NCBI RefSeq assembly: GCF_010868145.1
Contig: NZ_JAAGUY010000001.1
Coordinates: 1 to 64,000 of the forward strand
Length of the DNA: 64,000 bases
Source: Nocardia cyriacigeorgica
Lineage (GTDB): Bacteria; Actinomycetota; Actinomycetes; Mycobacteriales; Mycobacteriaceae
Direction of reading: 5' to 3'
This document shows, one piece after another, positions 1-8,326 of the stretch. Both the position numbers and the translations under genes were made by a program. The notes beneath the pieces are model-generated. The model was not told the DNA's origin. It ran no database searches and saw only the letters and a program-made list of their open reading frames with translations. Position 1 is the stretch's first letter, and every line of letters begins with the position of its first letter.

Positions 1-71
1 GGAAGCTAAGGCCACCTGCGCCGATGGTACTGCACTCGACAGGGTGTGGGAGAGTAGGACACCGCCGGAAC
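1..71 (+). rRNA. rrf: 5S ribosomal RNA, 3' portion (truncated by window start)
   Basis: The first ~70 bases match the conserved second half of actinobacterial 5S rRNA: the GGAAGCTAAG element, the GCGCCGATGGTACTGC stretch, the GTGTGGGAGAGTAGGACACCGCC stem region (given here only as its key parts GTGGGAGAGTAGG and ACCGCC), and the 3' terminal helix strand. The 5' half lies outside the window, so a complete rRNA operon probably ends here. The exact 3' end is estimated from the position of the last conserved paired bases. The perfect terminator hairpin that follows within about 10 bases supports an operon end. Confidence 0.93.
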
Positions 72-80
72 ATCCTTTCA

Positions 81-112
81 CGAAAGCCCCCGACTTCGGT
101 CGGGGGCTTTCG
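81..112 (+). terminator. Strong bidirectional terminator after the rRNA operon
   Basis: A perfect 14-bp stem (CGAAAGCCCCCGAC pairing with GTCGGGGGCTTTCG) closes on a stable TTCG tetraloop and is followed by a T-rich run. It ends the rRNA transcript and also sits just beyond the stop codon of the convergent DUF1801 gene, so it can serve both strands. Confidence 0.93.
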
Positions 113-118
113 TCGTTT

Positions 119-562
119 CTACATCTTTTCGCCGGGCAGGTTGCTCGCCTGGCCGATCCAGGAGACGAGTTGCCCCTCGTCGAGATCGTCGTTCTCGTAG
201 ATGTCCAGGTAGCGCACCTCGTCGTGCTTGGAGGCCTTGGGCGGGACAGGGTCGAGCGAGGTACCTCGGAAGAACTGGATCTGAACGTAGTTCGTGTAGC
301 AGCGGAAGGAGAGGAACCAGCCCTCGCCCTCGTGGCCATAGAACGGCTGATTCCATTTCACGGCCTTGTGTGCGTCGGGGACGGTGTCCACGATCAACGC
401 GTCCAGCCGCTCGCCGAGCGGGCGCTTCCACTCGGGCATTGCTGCGATGTAAGACTGGACCGGCCCGTCGCCGTCGCCCTTCGGGATCTGCGGATTGCCG
501 CCGGAGAGAAGCCTCGGTGCGGAGTCGGGGTTCTTCCGAGCGTTTTTCGTGCTTTTCGACAT
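119..562 (-). CDS. DUF1801 domain protein
   Basis: A 147-residue soluble protein. Residues ~40-140 carry the DUF1801 (YdhG-like) fold signature: a YIAAMPEWKRP opening, LDALIVDTVPDAHKAVKWNQPFYG with the conserved W-N-Q-P-F-Y, and a WFLSF...YVQIQFFRG strand pair. Proteins of this family are small, often annotated as iron-chaperone-like, but their biochemical role is not established. The lysine/serine-rich first 30 residues are probably disordered. The ATG at 562 is chosen because GAGGATCG lies directly upstream; an in-frame ATG 24 bases earlier lacks a ribosome site. The gene converges on the rRNA operon and shares its terminator. Confidence 0.85.
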   Translation of the reverse strand: MSKSTKNARKNPDSAPRLLSGGNPQIPKGDGDGPVQSYIAAMPEWKRPLGERLDALIVDTVPDAHKAVKWNQPFYGHEGEGWFLSFRCYTNYVQIQFFRGTSLDPVPPKASKHDEVRYLDIYENDDLDEGQLVSWIGQASNLPGEKM

Positions 563-731
563 CGATCCTCCGTAGTTTCTCGTCAATGGCCGAGGGGTTG
601 TTCGAAGGCGTCGTGCTGACCGGGCCGACTCGGGGAGTCATTTGCTCACGCTATGTTCACCGCTGCGCGATGGCAACGCGTGTCCGGCGCCACCCGTCGT
701 CCACCAGTATTCTTGCTTGCTCGTGCTATTT

Positions 732-747
732 TTGCTTGGGCAAGCAA
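732..747. promoter_or_regulatory. Palindromic operator upstream of the fucosidase gene
   Basis: TTGCTTG-GG-CAAGCAA is a perfect inverted repeat (7+2+7) centred 37 bases before the GTG start of the fucosidase gene. A near-identical site overlaps the start of the TetR gene at 2255-2270. The sharing of the motif points to repression of both genes by that TetR protein. Confidence 0.75.
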
Positions 748-776
748 GAATTATGCGCTCAGGTGGAGGAATCATC

Positions 777-2237
777 GTGGCTTACGCTCCGGACAGGGAA
801 TCGCTGGGGGCGCGGCCGCTTCCAGAGTGGTATGACAAGGCCAAGCTGGGCATCTTCGTGCATTGGGGCCTGTACTCGGTGCCCGCATTCGCGGAGCCCA
901 CCGATGCGGACTACGCGGTCTTCATGCGGGAGTTGACGGCGGGCAAGACGACCGCGGACCGGATCCCCTATGCCGAGTGGTATCTCAACTCGATGCGGGT
1001 GCCGGGTTCACCGACGGCGGCGCATCATGCGGCGACCTATGGTGAACAGGCCCCGTATGACGACTTCCGCTCGTCGTTCGACGCGGCGGCCGAGGCCGTC
1101 GATTTCGGAGACTGGGCCCAACTTTTCGCCGAGGTAGGGGCCAGGTACGTCGTCATGGTCACTCGCCACCTGGACGGATATCCGTTGTGGCCCACCGGTG
1201 TCGAGCATCCGCACAGACCAGACTCCTATCGTTCCCGTCGTGATCTGGTGGGTGAGCTGACGCAGGCGGTGCGGGCGAAGGGCATGCGAATGGGGCTGTA
1301 CTACTCCGGCGGGATGGACTGGACGTTCCGAAAGCAGCCGATGCGGACCATCACCGACCTGATCCGGCATCAGGCGCTGGGGCCGGAGTACGCGCGGTAC
1401 GCGGCGGCACAGTGGCGAGAGCTGATCGACACGTATCGGCCGTCGATCCTGTGGAACGATATGGGCTGGCCGGCGGAGATCGACCCGCACGAGATCATGG
1501 CCCACTACTACGACACGGTTGACGACGGCGTGGTCAACGATCGCTGGATCCAGCCGAATCTGCCGGCCAACCGGCTCGCGCGCGCCGCGTATCTGGGATT
1601 CATCGGTCTTGCTGTGAAGGCAATGGCGAGGCGGGGCAATGGGATCCCCGAACCCGACAAGAATTTCCACTACGACCTGGAAACCCATGAATACGCGACC
1701 CCCGCTACTGTGCCGGTCGGGGCGTGGGAGCTTACTCGAGGGCTGGGAAGGTCGTTCGGATACAACGCTGAGGAAACGAGCGCGGATACCCTCACCGGTG
1801 CCCAGCTGATCCATCTGTTCGCGGATGTGGTCGCCAAGGGTGGCAATCTGCTGCTCAATGTCGGTCCCGATGGTGCAGGCCAGATCCCGGAACTGCAGCT
1901 TGTGCCCTTACGTGCGCTCGGCACCTGGCTGTCGCGCAACGCCGACGCGATCTACGACACGACCCCCTGGGAACAGTTCGAGACCACCACGACAGCGGGC
2001 GATCAGGTCCGGTTCACCTGCAGCGGCGATACTGTCTTCGCGATCGTGCTGGCCGACCAACCTACCGGCGAAATCACGCTGCGTGGCGTTCGGATCCCAG
2101 AGTCCTCCGCGGTCGGACTTCTCGGTGGGGCCGCAGACTTGCGCTGGCGCCAGCCCGGCAACGACCTCGCCATCCAACTTCCGCCCGGCGTAACACCCCA
2201 ACAGCACGCCTATGTCCTGTCGATCACCCGGCGTTGA
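777..2237 (+). CDS. Alpha-L-fucosidase, glycoside hydrolase family 29, cytoplasmic
   Basis: A 486-residue enzyme expected to remove terminal alpha-L-fucose from glycans or glycosides. The N-terminal (beta/alpha)8 barrel shows the family features PEWYDKAKLGIFVHWGLYSVPAF (split here: WYDKAKLGIFVHWG), YVVMVTRHLDGYPLWP and the nucleophile motif SILWNDMGWP, in which Asp228 is the predicted catalytic nucleophile. KGGNLLLNVGPDGAGQIP marks the barrel end, followed by a beta-sandwich of about 90 residues. There is no signal peptide, so the substrate must be imported or intracellular. GTG 777 is preferred because GGAGGA lies 7 bases upstream; an in-frame ATG at 753 has no ribosome site. The TTGCTTG palindrome just upstream and the downstream TetR gene suggest local repression. 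Confidence 0.9.
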   Translation: MAYAPDRESLGARPLPEWYDKAKLGIFVHWGLYSVPAFAEPTDADYAVFMRELTAGKTTADRIPYAEWYLNSMRVPGSPTAAHHAATYGEQAPYDDFRSSFDAAAEAVDFGDWAQLFAEVGARYVVMVTRHLDGYPLWPTGVEHPHRPDSYRSRRDLVGELTQAVRAKGMRMGLYYSGGMDWTFRKQPMRTITDLIRHQALGPEYARYAAAQWRELIDTYRPSILWNDMGWPAEIDPHEIMAHYYDTVDDGVVNDRWIQPNLPANRLARAAYLGFIGLAVKAMARRGNGIPEPDKNFHYDLETHEYATPATVPVGAWELTRGLGRSFGYNAEETSADTLTGAQLIHLFADVVAKGGNLLLNVGPDGAGQIPELQLVPLRALGTWLSRNADAIYDTTPWEQFETTTTAGDQVRFTCSGDTVFAIVLADQPTGEITLRGVRIPESSAVGLLGGAADLRWRQPGNDLAIQLPPGVTPQQHAYVLSITRR

Positions 2238-2254
2238 TCGGCCCGTGCTAATTT

Positions 2255-2270
2255 TCGCTTGTGCAAGCAA
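2255..2270. promoter_or_regulatory. Operator overlapping the TetR start codon
   Basis: TCGCTTG-TG-CAAGCAA matches the palindrome upstream of the fucosidase gene with one mismatch in the left arm. The predicted GTG start codon of the TetR gene lies inside the site, which implies a leaderless or nearly leaderless transcript and direct autorepression. Confidence 0.7.
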
Positions 2271-2857
2271 AAAGGCCGGGTGAGCTGACGGCGATCGAGA
2301 GAGCTCGCCGGGCGCAGATCGTGCAGGCCGCGATCGACACCATCGCGGAGATGGGGTACGCGCGCGCATCGTTCAGTGCAATCGCGCGCGCCGCCGGGCT
2401 GAGCAGTACCGGAATCATCTCCTACCATTTCGCCGGCAAACAGAACTTGATGGCCGAGGTGATGGACACGATCCTGGCCGAATTCACCGCCTTCGTTGCC
2501 GCACGTACCGGCCACGGCACCCCGGCCGCGCGCCTCAACGCCTTCGTGACAGCCAACTGCGAGTTCATCCAAGGCCACCGCAACCACCTGGTGACGATGC
2601 TGCACCTGCAAACCGCTGCGCCGGACACCGAAACCCGTGATCGGCAGGCGAACTCGGACCGATCGAAACTTGCCGAACTGTTCGCGGATGGTCAGCGAGT
2701 GGGCGAATTCCGGGAGTTCGATCCAGACCTGATGGCCGGATTCATCCTCTCCCTCCGCAACGGCGTCATTGTGCGCGCCGCCTCCCAACCCGACTTCGAC
2801 CTGGACGCATGCTCTGCGGAACTGCTCACCACGATCCAGTTCGCCACCAGCCGGTAG
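2261..2857 (+). CDS. TetR/AcrR family transcriptional regulator of the fucosidase gene (probable)
   Basis: A 198-residue one-component repressor. Residues ~10-55 form the TetR DNA-binding domain (RRAQIVQAAIDTIAEMGY, then ASFSAIARAAGLSSTGIISYHFAGK), with the recognition-helix S-x-x-x-I-S-Y-H-F typical of the family. The C-terminal part is an all-helical ligand domain with no recognisable ligand class. It lies 23 bases after the fucosidase stop. The GTG start falls inside a copy of the TTGCTTG/CAAGCAA operator, and no better start follows, so the mRNA is likely leaderless. The inducer is presumably a fucose-containing metabolite, but that is inference. Confidence 0.85.
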   Translation: MQAKRPGELTAIERARRAQIVQAAIDTIAEMGYARASFSAIARAAGLSSTGIISYHFAGKQNLMAEVMDTILAEFTAFVAARTGHGTPAARLNAFVTANCEFIQGHRNHLVTMLHLQTAAPDTETRDRQANSDRSKLAELFADGQRVGEFREFDPDLMAGFILSLRNGVIVRAASQPDFDLDACSAELLTTIQFATSR

Positions 2858-2985
2858 CCGGCTGGTCGACCAGTTCGCCTAGCGGAAGCAGGCGGTGTCG
2901 GGGTTCATCCGCTGTGGGTGAGGTCGCGGATCGCTTCTGATGTGAGTCTGTGGGAACGGTCGGTTCGGCTCGGCCGCCGATCGCT

Positions 2986-3022
2986 CGCGACGACCGGCAG
3001 CGGGGCGCAGCCGGTCGTCGCG
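2986..3022 (+). repeat. Perfect 13-bp hairpin, possible terminator or deletion scar
   Basis: CGCGACGACCGGC pairs perfectly with GCCGGTCGTCGCG across an 11-base loop. There is no T-run after it, so rho-independent termination after the TetR gene is only possible. It lies directly upstream of the alkylsulfatase remnant and may mark the junction of the deletion. The rest of the 2858-3196 interval outside this hairpin and the remnant shows no gene. Confidence 0.55.
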
Positions 3023-3053
3023 TATCACTCGTCTCCGCGTCGAAAGGGATCCG

Positions 3054-3170
3054 ATGACCAGTCAGATCGGCGCGGGCCGGGTAAAGGTCGACGGCGATGT
3101 CGGCAAGCTGGTCGAGCTGGTCGGCTACCTCGATGCCCCCGATCCGGATTTCGCGATCCTGACGCCCTGA
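3054..3170 (+). pseudogene. C-terminal remnant of an alkyl/aryl-sulfatase gene
   Basis: Thirty-eight codons read MTSQIGAGRVKVDGDVGKL, then VELVGYLDAPDPDFAILTP and a stop. This resembles the extreme C-terminus of the SCP2-like domain of BDS1/SdsA1-type alkylsulfatases, where a G-x-V-K-V-x-G-D...L...LD.PDPDFxIVTP pattern ends the protein. The catalytic metallo-beta-lactamase domain and the rest of the gene (over 500 residues in the family) are absent. Upstream codons in this frame do not continue the similarity. It is therefore the scar of a deleted gene, not a functional sulfatase. Identification is by pattern recall only. Confidence 0.6.
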
Positions 3171-3196
3171 TCGCACTCACAGGGAAGGAGTCTCTG

Positions 3197-4165
3197 ATGC
3201 TGGGATTTCTGGTTCCCGCGGATCAGCGCCGAACTCTGGACGAGCTCACCGACAAGCTGGATCTATCCGTTGGCGCCGTCACCGCGAAGCGGTCGGCCTT
3301 CTGGATCATGCTGGTGCTCTCCGCGGTCATCGCGATTTCTGGCGTCATCGGGGACTCGACTGCCACTGTGATCGGCGCGATGATCGTCGCGCCGCTGTCG
3401 GTGCCGATCCTCGGGATCGGGTTGGGCGTGGTCACCGGCCGAGCCGCACTAGTCGTGCGCAGCCTGGTCCTGGTGCTGGCGGGGATCGTGGTGGTGGTGG
3501 CTCTGGGGTTCGTGTTCGCGCAGGTGCTGCCGAATCCGGTCAATGTGCTGTCGAACGCGCAGGTGGTTGGGCGCACCTCACCGAAGCTGATGGACCTCAC
3601 CGCCGCGCTGGCCACCGGGCTCGTCGCGGCCGTGGCGATCACCCGACGCGATGTCGGCGATGTACTGCCCGGCGTGGCAATCGCGATCTCGCTGGTGCCG
3701 CCGCTCGGCGTGGTGGGGGTATGCCTGGGTTCGCAGGCGCCCGCGCTCGCGCTGGGCGCGTTGGTGTTGTTCGCGTCCAATGTCGTCGCGATGATCATCA
3801 CCGTGACAGCGGTGCTGTTGATCGCGGGCTACGCGGGGGAGGCGGAGGCGTCGACCGCGCGGCGTGGTCGCGCATACCTGGTGCTCGGTGCCGTGCTGGT
3901 GCTGGTCGCGATCCCGATGGTGGTCAATTCGTTGTCGACCTTGTGGGCCGGACAGATCGCCGACGCGACGCGTAACTGGCTTGGTGACGCACCGGGGGCG
4001 CAGGTCATCGATGTCACGGTGCAGGGTGACACCGCGACGGTCTCGGTACTCGGTCCGCAACAGCTACCACCCGTCGCTGAGCTGCAGGAAGCGGTGAACG
4101 ATCTCGTGCCGTGGGACCCGATGGTTGTCGTCGTCCACACGGTCGGCGCTCGAATCGAGGAGTGA
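3197..4165 (+). CDS. DUF389 family integral membrane protein
   Basis: A 322-residue polytopic protein with about seven predicted membrane spans between residues ~35 and ~250, followed by a soluble tail of ~75 residues. The core shows the DUF389 signature SATVIGAMIVAPLSVPILGIG-like region (here STATVIGAMIVAPLSVPI) and a second half VLPGVAIAISLVPPLGVVG typical of the family. No transport substrate is established for DUF389 proteins. The ATG at 3197 follows GGAAGGAG by six bases; longer in-frame extensions run through the sulfatase remnant and are not credible. The tail (VIDVTVQGDTATVSVLGPQ) looks like a small alpha/beta domain. The gene converges on the two-component system. Confidence 0.85.
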   Translation: MLGFLVPADQRRTLDELTDKLDLSVGAVTAKRSAFWIMLVLSAVIAISGVIGDSTATVIGAMIVAPLSVPILGIGLGVVTGRAALVVRSLVLVLAGIVVVVALGFVFAQVLPNPVNVLSNAQVVGRTSPKLMDLTAALATGLVAAVAITRRDVGDVLPGVAIAISLVPPLGVVGVCLGSQAPALALGALVLFASNVVAMIITVTAVLLIAGYAGEAEASTARRGRAYLVLGAVLVLVAIPMVVNSLSTLWAGQIADATRNWLGDAPGAQVIDVTVQGDTATVSVLGPQQLPPVAELQEAVNDLVPWDPMVVVVHTVGARIEE

Positions 4166-4257
4166 CCGAGCGAAACATGCGACGTCGAACATCTTGGTGC
4201 TGTGGAAACGCAATGGCCGGTTGGGGTCCGGGCCGTGGCCGACACGGCTTCTCGTCC

Positions 4258-4914
4258 CTACGGCTCTATCAGCCCCGCGCGGATGGCATAGCGAGTGAGG
4301 GCGAGGCGGTCGCGGAGGCCGAGTTTCTGCAGGATGTTGGCGCGGTGGCGGTCGACGGTTTTGATGCTGATCACGAGGTCGTTGGCGATTTCGCGGGAGG
4401 AGTTGCCCTCGGCGACGAGTTTGACGATCTCCTCCTCACGTGGGGTGAGGATGGTCTGTGGGAGTGGGTCGCCCTGGTTGGCGCGTTCGAGCCAGTCGCG
4501 GATGAGGGAGTTGACGGCGCCGGGGTAGAGGTAGGGCTCGCCGCGCAGGGTGGCTCGGCAGGCCTCGAGCAGGTCGCGGTCGGCTACTGATTTGAGGACG
4601 TATCCGGAGGCGCCGACGCGCAGCGATTCGAAGAAGTACTGCTCGTTGTCGTACATCGACAGCATCAGGATTCGCACGCCCGGGTTGGCGCGGTTGATTT
4701 CGCGGGCCGCCTGGATGCCGGTCATTCGTGGCATGGCGATATCGAGGATCGCGAGGTCGACGGGCACCCGTCCGAGCTGCTGGACCGCTTCATAGCCGTT
4801 GGCGGCTTCGGCGACGACGGTGAGATCGGGTTCGGCGTCGAGGATCATCCGCAGGCCGGAGCGGACGAGGGCGTGATCGTCGGCGAGCAGGATCCGTGCC
4901 GGGCCGGTGCTCAT
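4258..4914 (-). CDS. NarL/FixJ family response regulator
   Basis: A 218-residue DNA-binding response regulator. The receiver domain (residues ~6-122) has the acidic pocket ADD at 11-13, the phospho-acceptor Asp58 in LAILDIAMPRM, and the conserved Lys in YVLKSV. A LuxR-type helix-turn-helix occupies ~150-212 (LTPREEEIVKLVAEGNSSREIA and SIKTVDRHRANILQKL in two parts). The ATG overlaps the stop of the histidine kinase gene by four bases (ATGA), so the two are co-translated. Its targets are not visible here; the divergent cation-transport operon at 6099 is the nearest candidate. Confidence 0.92.
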   Translation of the reverse strand: MSTGPARILLADDHALVRSGLRMILDAEPDLTVVAEAANGYEAVQQLGRVPVDLAILDIAMPRMTGIQAAREINRANPGVRILMLSMYDNEQYFFESLRVGASGYVLKSVADRDLLEACRATLRGEPYLYPGAVNSLIRDWLERANQGDPLPQTILTPREEEIVKLVAEGNSSREIANDLVISIKTVDRHRANILQKLGLRDRLALTRYAIRAGLIEP

Positions 4915-5924
4915 GGTCTGCTCCCTCCGTTCGCATGGGGGATCGTCAGGCATATTTCGGTGCCTCGCCCCAGTGGGGATTCGATGGTCAGGTCGGCATC
5001 GACGAGCAGGGCGCGTTCGCGCATACCGCGGATGCCCGCGCCCTCGTCGTCGACACCGCCGCGGCCGTCGTCGCGTACCCGCAGCACGAGGGAGCTGCCG
5101 TGGATGCGCAGGCTCAGTTCGACGCGACCCGCCTCGGCGTGCCTGGCGATATTGGTCAAGCTCTCCTGGGCGATGCGATAGCAGACGAGCTCGACATCCG
5201 GAGCCAAGCGGGGCAGGTTCCGGTCGACGTCGCGTGTCACGGTGATTCCCGCGGTGGAAGCGAACTCGCTGCACAGCGCGGCGAGCGCACTGGACAGACC
5301 GAGATCGTCGAGGACGTCGGGCCGCAGCCTGCGCGCGATCCCACGCACCTCGTCCAGGCAGGACCGCACGGTTTCCTGCGCGCCGTGCAGCACATCGACG
5401 ACGTCGTCGGGTGCGCGGTCGGCGGCGCGCTTCATCGATAACAGTGCGACGGTGAGGCTTTGGCCGATTTCGTCGTGCAGTTCACGGGCGATGCGCTGTC
5501 GTTCACCTTCTTGCGCGGCGAGCGCCGACGCGCTGGCGGACGCGCGTTCGGACTCGAGCCGTTGCACCATCGCGTTGAACGAGTCGATCACCCGGGACAT
5601 ATCCCCGTTGCCGTGTTGGTCGAGCCGGCCGCTGCGTCGCAAAGGATCCACCCGCTGCATGGAGGCGATCAGCTTGTCCAACGGCGACAGACTCGACCGC
5701 AGCAGGAACGCGTTCGCCGCCAGGATCACCGCGAGCCCGACCACCAGTACCGGTATCTCGGTCAGCCGCACCCGCGAGGAGACCGTGGCGGGGGAGAGCG
5801 CGAGCACCAGGGTGCCGAAGGTGAACACCAGTCCGTTGATAAGGAAGATCCGCCGGAACAGGGCATCCGCCGGTGTCCGGGTGTGTCGCCGGAACAGGCC
5901 GATTCCACTTCCCGGACGGTCCAT
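4911..5924 (-). CDS. NarL-type sensor histidine kinase, HisKA_3 class
   Basis: A membrane-bound kinase of 337 residues partnering the downstream regulator. Two membrane helices (residues ~25-46 and ~55-75) are separated by a very short loop, so there is no large external sensor; a HAMP region follows (~75-125). The phospho-acceptor His150 is in ERQRIARELHDEIGQSL, and the ATPase domain has CYRIAQESLTNIARHA (N box), DDGRGG and GIRGMRERA (G boxes). The ATG at 5924 is favoured by the start of the recognisable topology; in-frame ATG codons up to 5972 would add 16 residues. Lack of a periplasmic domain suggests sensing in or near the membrane. Confidence 0.9.
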   Translation of the reverse strand: MDRPGSGIGLFRRHTRTPADALFRRIFLINGLVFTFGTLVLALSPATVSSRVRLTEIPVLVVGLAVILAANAFLLRSSLSPLDKLIASMQRVDPLRRSGRLDQHGNGDMSRVIDSFNAMVQRLESERASASASALAAQEGERQRIARELHDEIGQSLTVALLSMKRAADRAPDDVVDVLHGAQETVRSCLDEVRGIARRLRPDVLDDLGLSSALAALCSEFASTAGITVTRDVDRNLPRLAPDVELVCYRIAQESLTNIARHAEAGRVELSLRIHGSSLVLRVRDDGRGGVDDEGAGIRGMRERALLVDADLTIESPLGRGTEICLTIPHANGGSRP

Positions 5925-6098
5925 GACCTCAGTGTGGCCGCTGGTGCACATGGTGTCCATGGGGTACGACACCCAATCCGTGGCCGCCCACTACATACCG
6001 TCGGCCGGTACAGATGGGTGCGAGCACCGATAGTCGCGAACCCGCCCGTCACCAAGACTGAGTTCGACACGCAGACGGTGGCGGGAGGAGTGCTCGAC

Positions 6099-6374
6099 AT
6101 GGACGTCGATCGCACCACCGTGCCGGGCCAGGGCACGATGCACCATCTGCAGACTCGAAGTGGGGCACGGTTCGCCCTGGTCGCAGGCAGCGACGGCAGC
6201 AAGCACGTGCTCGTCTACGACCGTGTCCGCGACGAACCCGTCCAGTCCATCGCCCTGGAACCCGACGAGGCCGATCAGTTCGCCGAACTGCTGCACAGCG
6301 CGCCGATCCCGGATCGGGTCGCTCGCCTGGAACGGCTGATGGACCAGCTCACCGGCGAGCGGAGCCGCTCATGA
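6099..6374 (+). CDS. KhtT-like cation:proton antiporter regulatory subunit (N-terminal domain type)
   Basis: A 91-residue soluble protein resembling the N-terminal half of KhtT/TrkA-like regulatory subunits: [20 protein letters not shown], then a beta-rich [20 protein letters not shown] and [10 protein letters not shown]. The family normally carries an RCK_C domain after this part; here it is missing, leaving a short helix. The ATG follows GGAGGAG by eight bases. It starts a three-gene operon with a CBS protein (ATGA overlap) and an ArsB/NhaD permease, so it probably gates or stabilises that transporter. The gene is divergent from the two-component system, with about 175 bases between the starts. 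Confidence 0.75.
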   Translation: MDVDRTTVPGQGTMHHLQTRSGARFALVAGSDGSKHVLVYDRVRDEPVQSIALEPDEADQFAELLHSAPIPDRVARLERLMDQLTGERSRS

Positions 6375-6868
6375 CCACTGTCTCCCCGCACGCGCGACGG
6401 GACCAACCCATGCAAGCACACGAGATCGCGATCCAGCTGCCGACCGTCCACCCCGGTGATCCGGTGGCCAAGGCCATGCGGTTGATGGTCGTCAACCGGC
6501 TGCCGGGCATGATCGTCGTCGACGATGACGATCACCCCATCGCCGTCCTACCGGGCACCCAGGTGCTGCGGCTGGCGATCCCCAGCTCCTATCAGGATGA
6601 TCCGGCGCTGGCACGCACCATCGACGAAGTGCATGCCGAGCTGTTCTGGCGTGAACCCGGCCATCTCACGGTGGGTGATTGCCTGCCGGAACGATCGGCC
6701 AAGCCCGCCATCGTCCGCCCCGACGCGACGCTGCTCGAGGTCGCGGCACTGATGGCCCAGCGGCACAGCCCATTGGTCGCGGTGGTGAATCATTCGCGCA
6801 CGCTGCTCGGAGCGGTGACCCTCGAACGTCTGCTGATCAGCCTGGCCGTTGCCGGTCCCGACGACTGA
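6371..6868 (+). CDS. CBS domain protein
   Basis: A 165-residue protein made of a CBS pair. The first CBS (~18-60: [21 protein letters not shown]... [18 protein letters not shown]) and the second (~108-160: [42 protein letters not shown]) are split by a linker rich in acidic residues. CBS pairs usually bind adenine nucleotides and control an attached or partner channel or transporter. Overlap with the preceding KhtT-like gene (ATGA) and the 28-base gap to the permease gene place it in one transport operon. A second ATG 13 codons in could be the true start. Confidence 0.85.
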   Translation: MTTVSPHARRDQPMQAHEIAIQLPTVHPGDPVAKAMRLMVVNRLPGMIVVDDDDHPIAVLPGTQVLRLAIPSSYQDDPALARTIDEVHAELFWREPGHLTVGDCLPERSAKPAIVRPDATLLEVAALMAQRHSPLVAVVNHSRTLLGAVTLERLLISLAVAGPDD

Positions 6869-6896
6869 CCGCCACCCGGCCGAGGCGAGGTGAGCG

Positions 6897-8180
6897 ATGA
6901 ACCAGCTGCTGGCCGTTGCCATTTTCGTCGGCGCGTTCTGGTGTATAGCGACCGAACGGGCCGACAAGGTCAAGATCGTGCTCATCGCCGCGGGGCTTAT
7001 GACCGTGTTCGGTCTGGTGCCCGGCGAGGAGGTCTTCTTCAACGCGCACGCGGGAATCGACTGGAATGTCATTTTCCTGCTGCTCGGCATGATGATCATT
7101 GTCGGGGTTGTCAAGCAGACCGGGCTGTTCGACTTCCTGGCCATCTGGGCCGCGAAGCGTTCGCACGGAAATCCGTTCCGGCTCATGGTGATGCTGATGA
7201 TCATCACCGCGGTCGCTTCGCCGATCCTGGACAATGTCACGATCATCATGCTCATCGCGCCGGTCACGATTGTCGTCTGTGATCGCCTGGTCCTGGCGGC
7301 CCAGCCGTTCATCATCGCCGAGGTGCTCGCGGCGAATATCGGCGGTGCCGCCACGCTGGTCGGCGATCCGCCCAACATCATCATCGGAAGCCGAGCGGGC
7401 CTGAGCTTCAACGACTTTCTCATCCACATGGCGCCCGCGGTGGCGGTGATCTTCGTGCTGTTCGTGGTGTTCACACGCTGGTTGTTCCGCGCCCACCTGC
7501 GCCACGAGTCCGAACACATCACCACCGTGATGGCGTTGCAGGAACGCAGGGCCATCACCGATACCCGGCTACTCACGCGGGCTTTGCTCGTGCTCGGCGG
7601 TGTGATCATCGGGTTCGGACTGCATTCGGTTCTTCATGTCGCACCTTCGATCATCGCGTTGCTCGGCGCCGGGGCGATGGTGCTGATCTCCCGGCTCGAT
7701 ATCGGCGACATCCTGCGCGAAGTGGAATGGGGCACGTTGGTGTTCTTCATGGGGCTGTTCGTGATGGTGGCGGGGCTCGTGCATACCGGCGTCATCGACC
7801 GCATCGGTGACGCCGCGGTCGCCGCGTTCGGCGACAATCCGCTGCTCGCTTCGGCGACATTGGTATTCGGCTCGGCGGTCGTCGCGTCGTTCATCGACAA
7901 CATCCCGTATACGACGACGATGGCGCCCGTGGTCGAAGGGCTCGTCGCACACACCCCGGATCCGGTTCAGGGCCAAGCCCTCTGGTGGTCTTTCGCTTTC
8001 GGCGCTGACTTCAGCGGGAACGGGACGGCGGTCGCGGCCAGCGCCAACGTCGTCGCCTTGGATATCGCCCGTCGGGCCGGTCATCCGATCACTTTCTGGC
8101 AGTTCACTCGGTACGGGATCGTGGTGACGGTGTTGAGCAGCGTCCTTGCATGGATTTATATCGCGATGCGCTATTTCTGA
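6897..8180 (+). CDS. ArsB/NhaD-type ion transporter (SLC13/P-protein superfamily permease)
   Basis: A 427-residue membrane protein with about 11-12 spans. It has the ion-transporter superfamily hallmarks: an early GIDWNVIFLLLGMMIIVGVV segment, MLMIITAVASPILDNVTIIML, the AANIGGAATLVGDPPNIIIG loop (conserved GDPPN), and the second-half mirror VVASFIDNIPYTTTMAP with GADFSGNGTAVAASANVV. Members exchange sodium or arsenite, or have unknown substrates. The companion KhtT-like and CBS genes favour a regulated cation/proton antiporter over arsenite export, especially as a dedicated arsenic operon lies at 12-14 kb. GAGGTGAG precedes the ATG. Confidence 0.85.
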   Translation: MNQLLAVAIFVGAFWCIATERADKVKIVLIAAGLMTVFGLVPGEEVFFNAHAGIDWNVIFLLLGMMIIVGVVKQTGLFDFLAIWAAKRSHGNPFRLMVMLMIITAVASPILDNVTIIMLIAPVTIVVCDRLVLAAQPFIIAEVLAANIGGAATLVGDPPNIIIGSRAGLSFNDFLIHMAPAVAVIFVLFVVFTRWLFRAHLRHESEHITTVMALQERRAITDTRLLTRALLVLGGVIIGFGLHSVLHVAPSIIALLGAGAMVLISRLDIGDILREVEWGTLVFFMGLFVMVAGLVHTGVIDRIGDAAVAAFGDNPLLASATLVFGSAVVASFIDNIPYTTTMAPVVEGLVAHTPDPVQGQALWWSFAFGADFSGNGTAVAASANVVALDIARRAGHPITFWQFTRYGIVVTVLSSVLAWIYIAMRYF

Positions 8181-8326
8181 GTCGGATCTTCGAGGGCCGT
8201 GACCAGCTGTCGACACGATCCGACTGAATGCATCGGCACTGCGCTGACCCTCTCGGTCCATGGGCGTGCCCGCTCCGTCCATGGCACACTCGCAACGAAC
8301 CGACCGCACGACGAGGAGGATCAACG

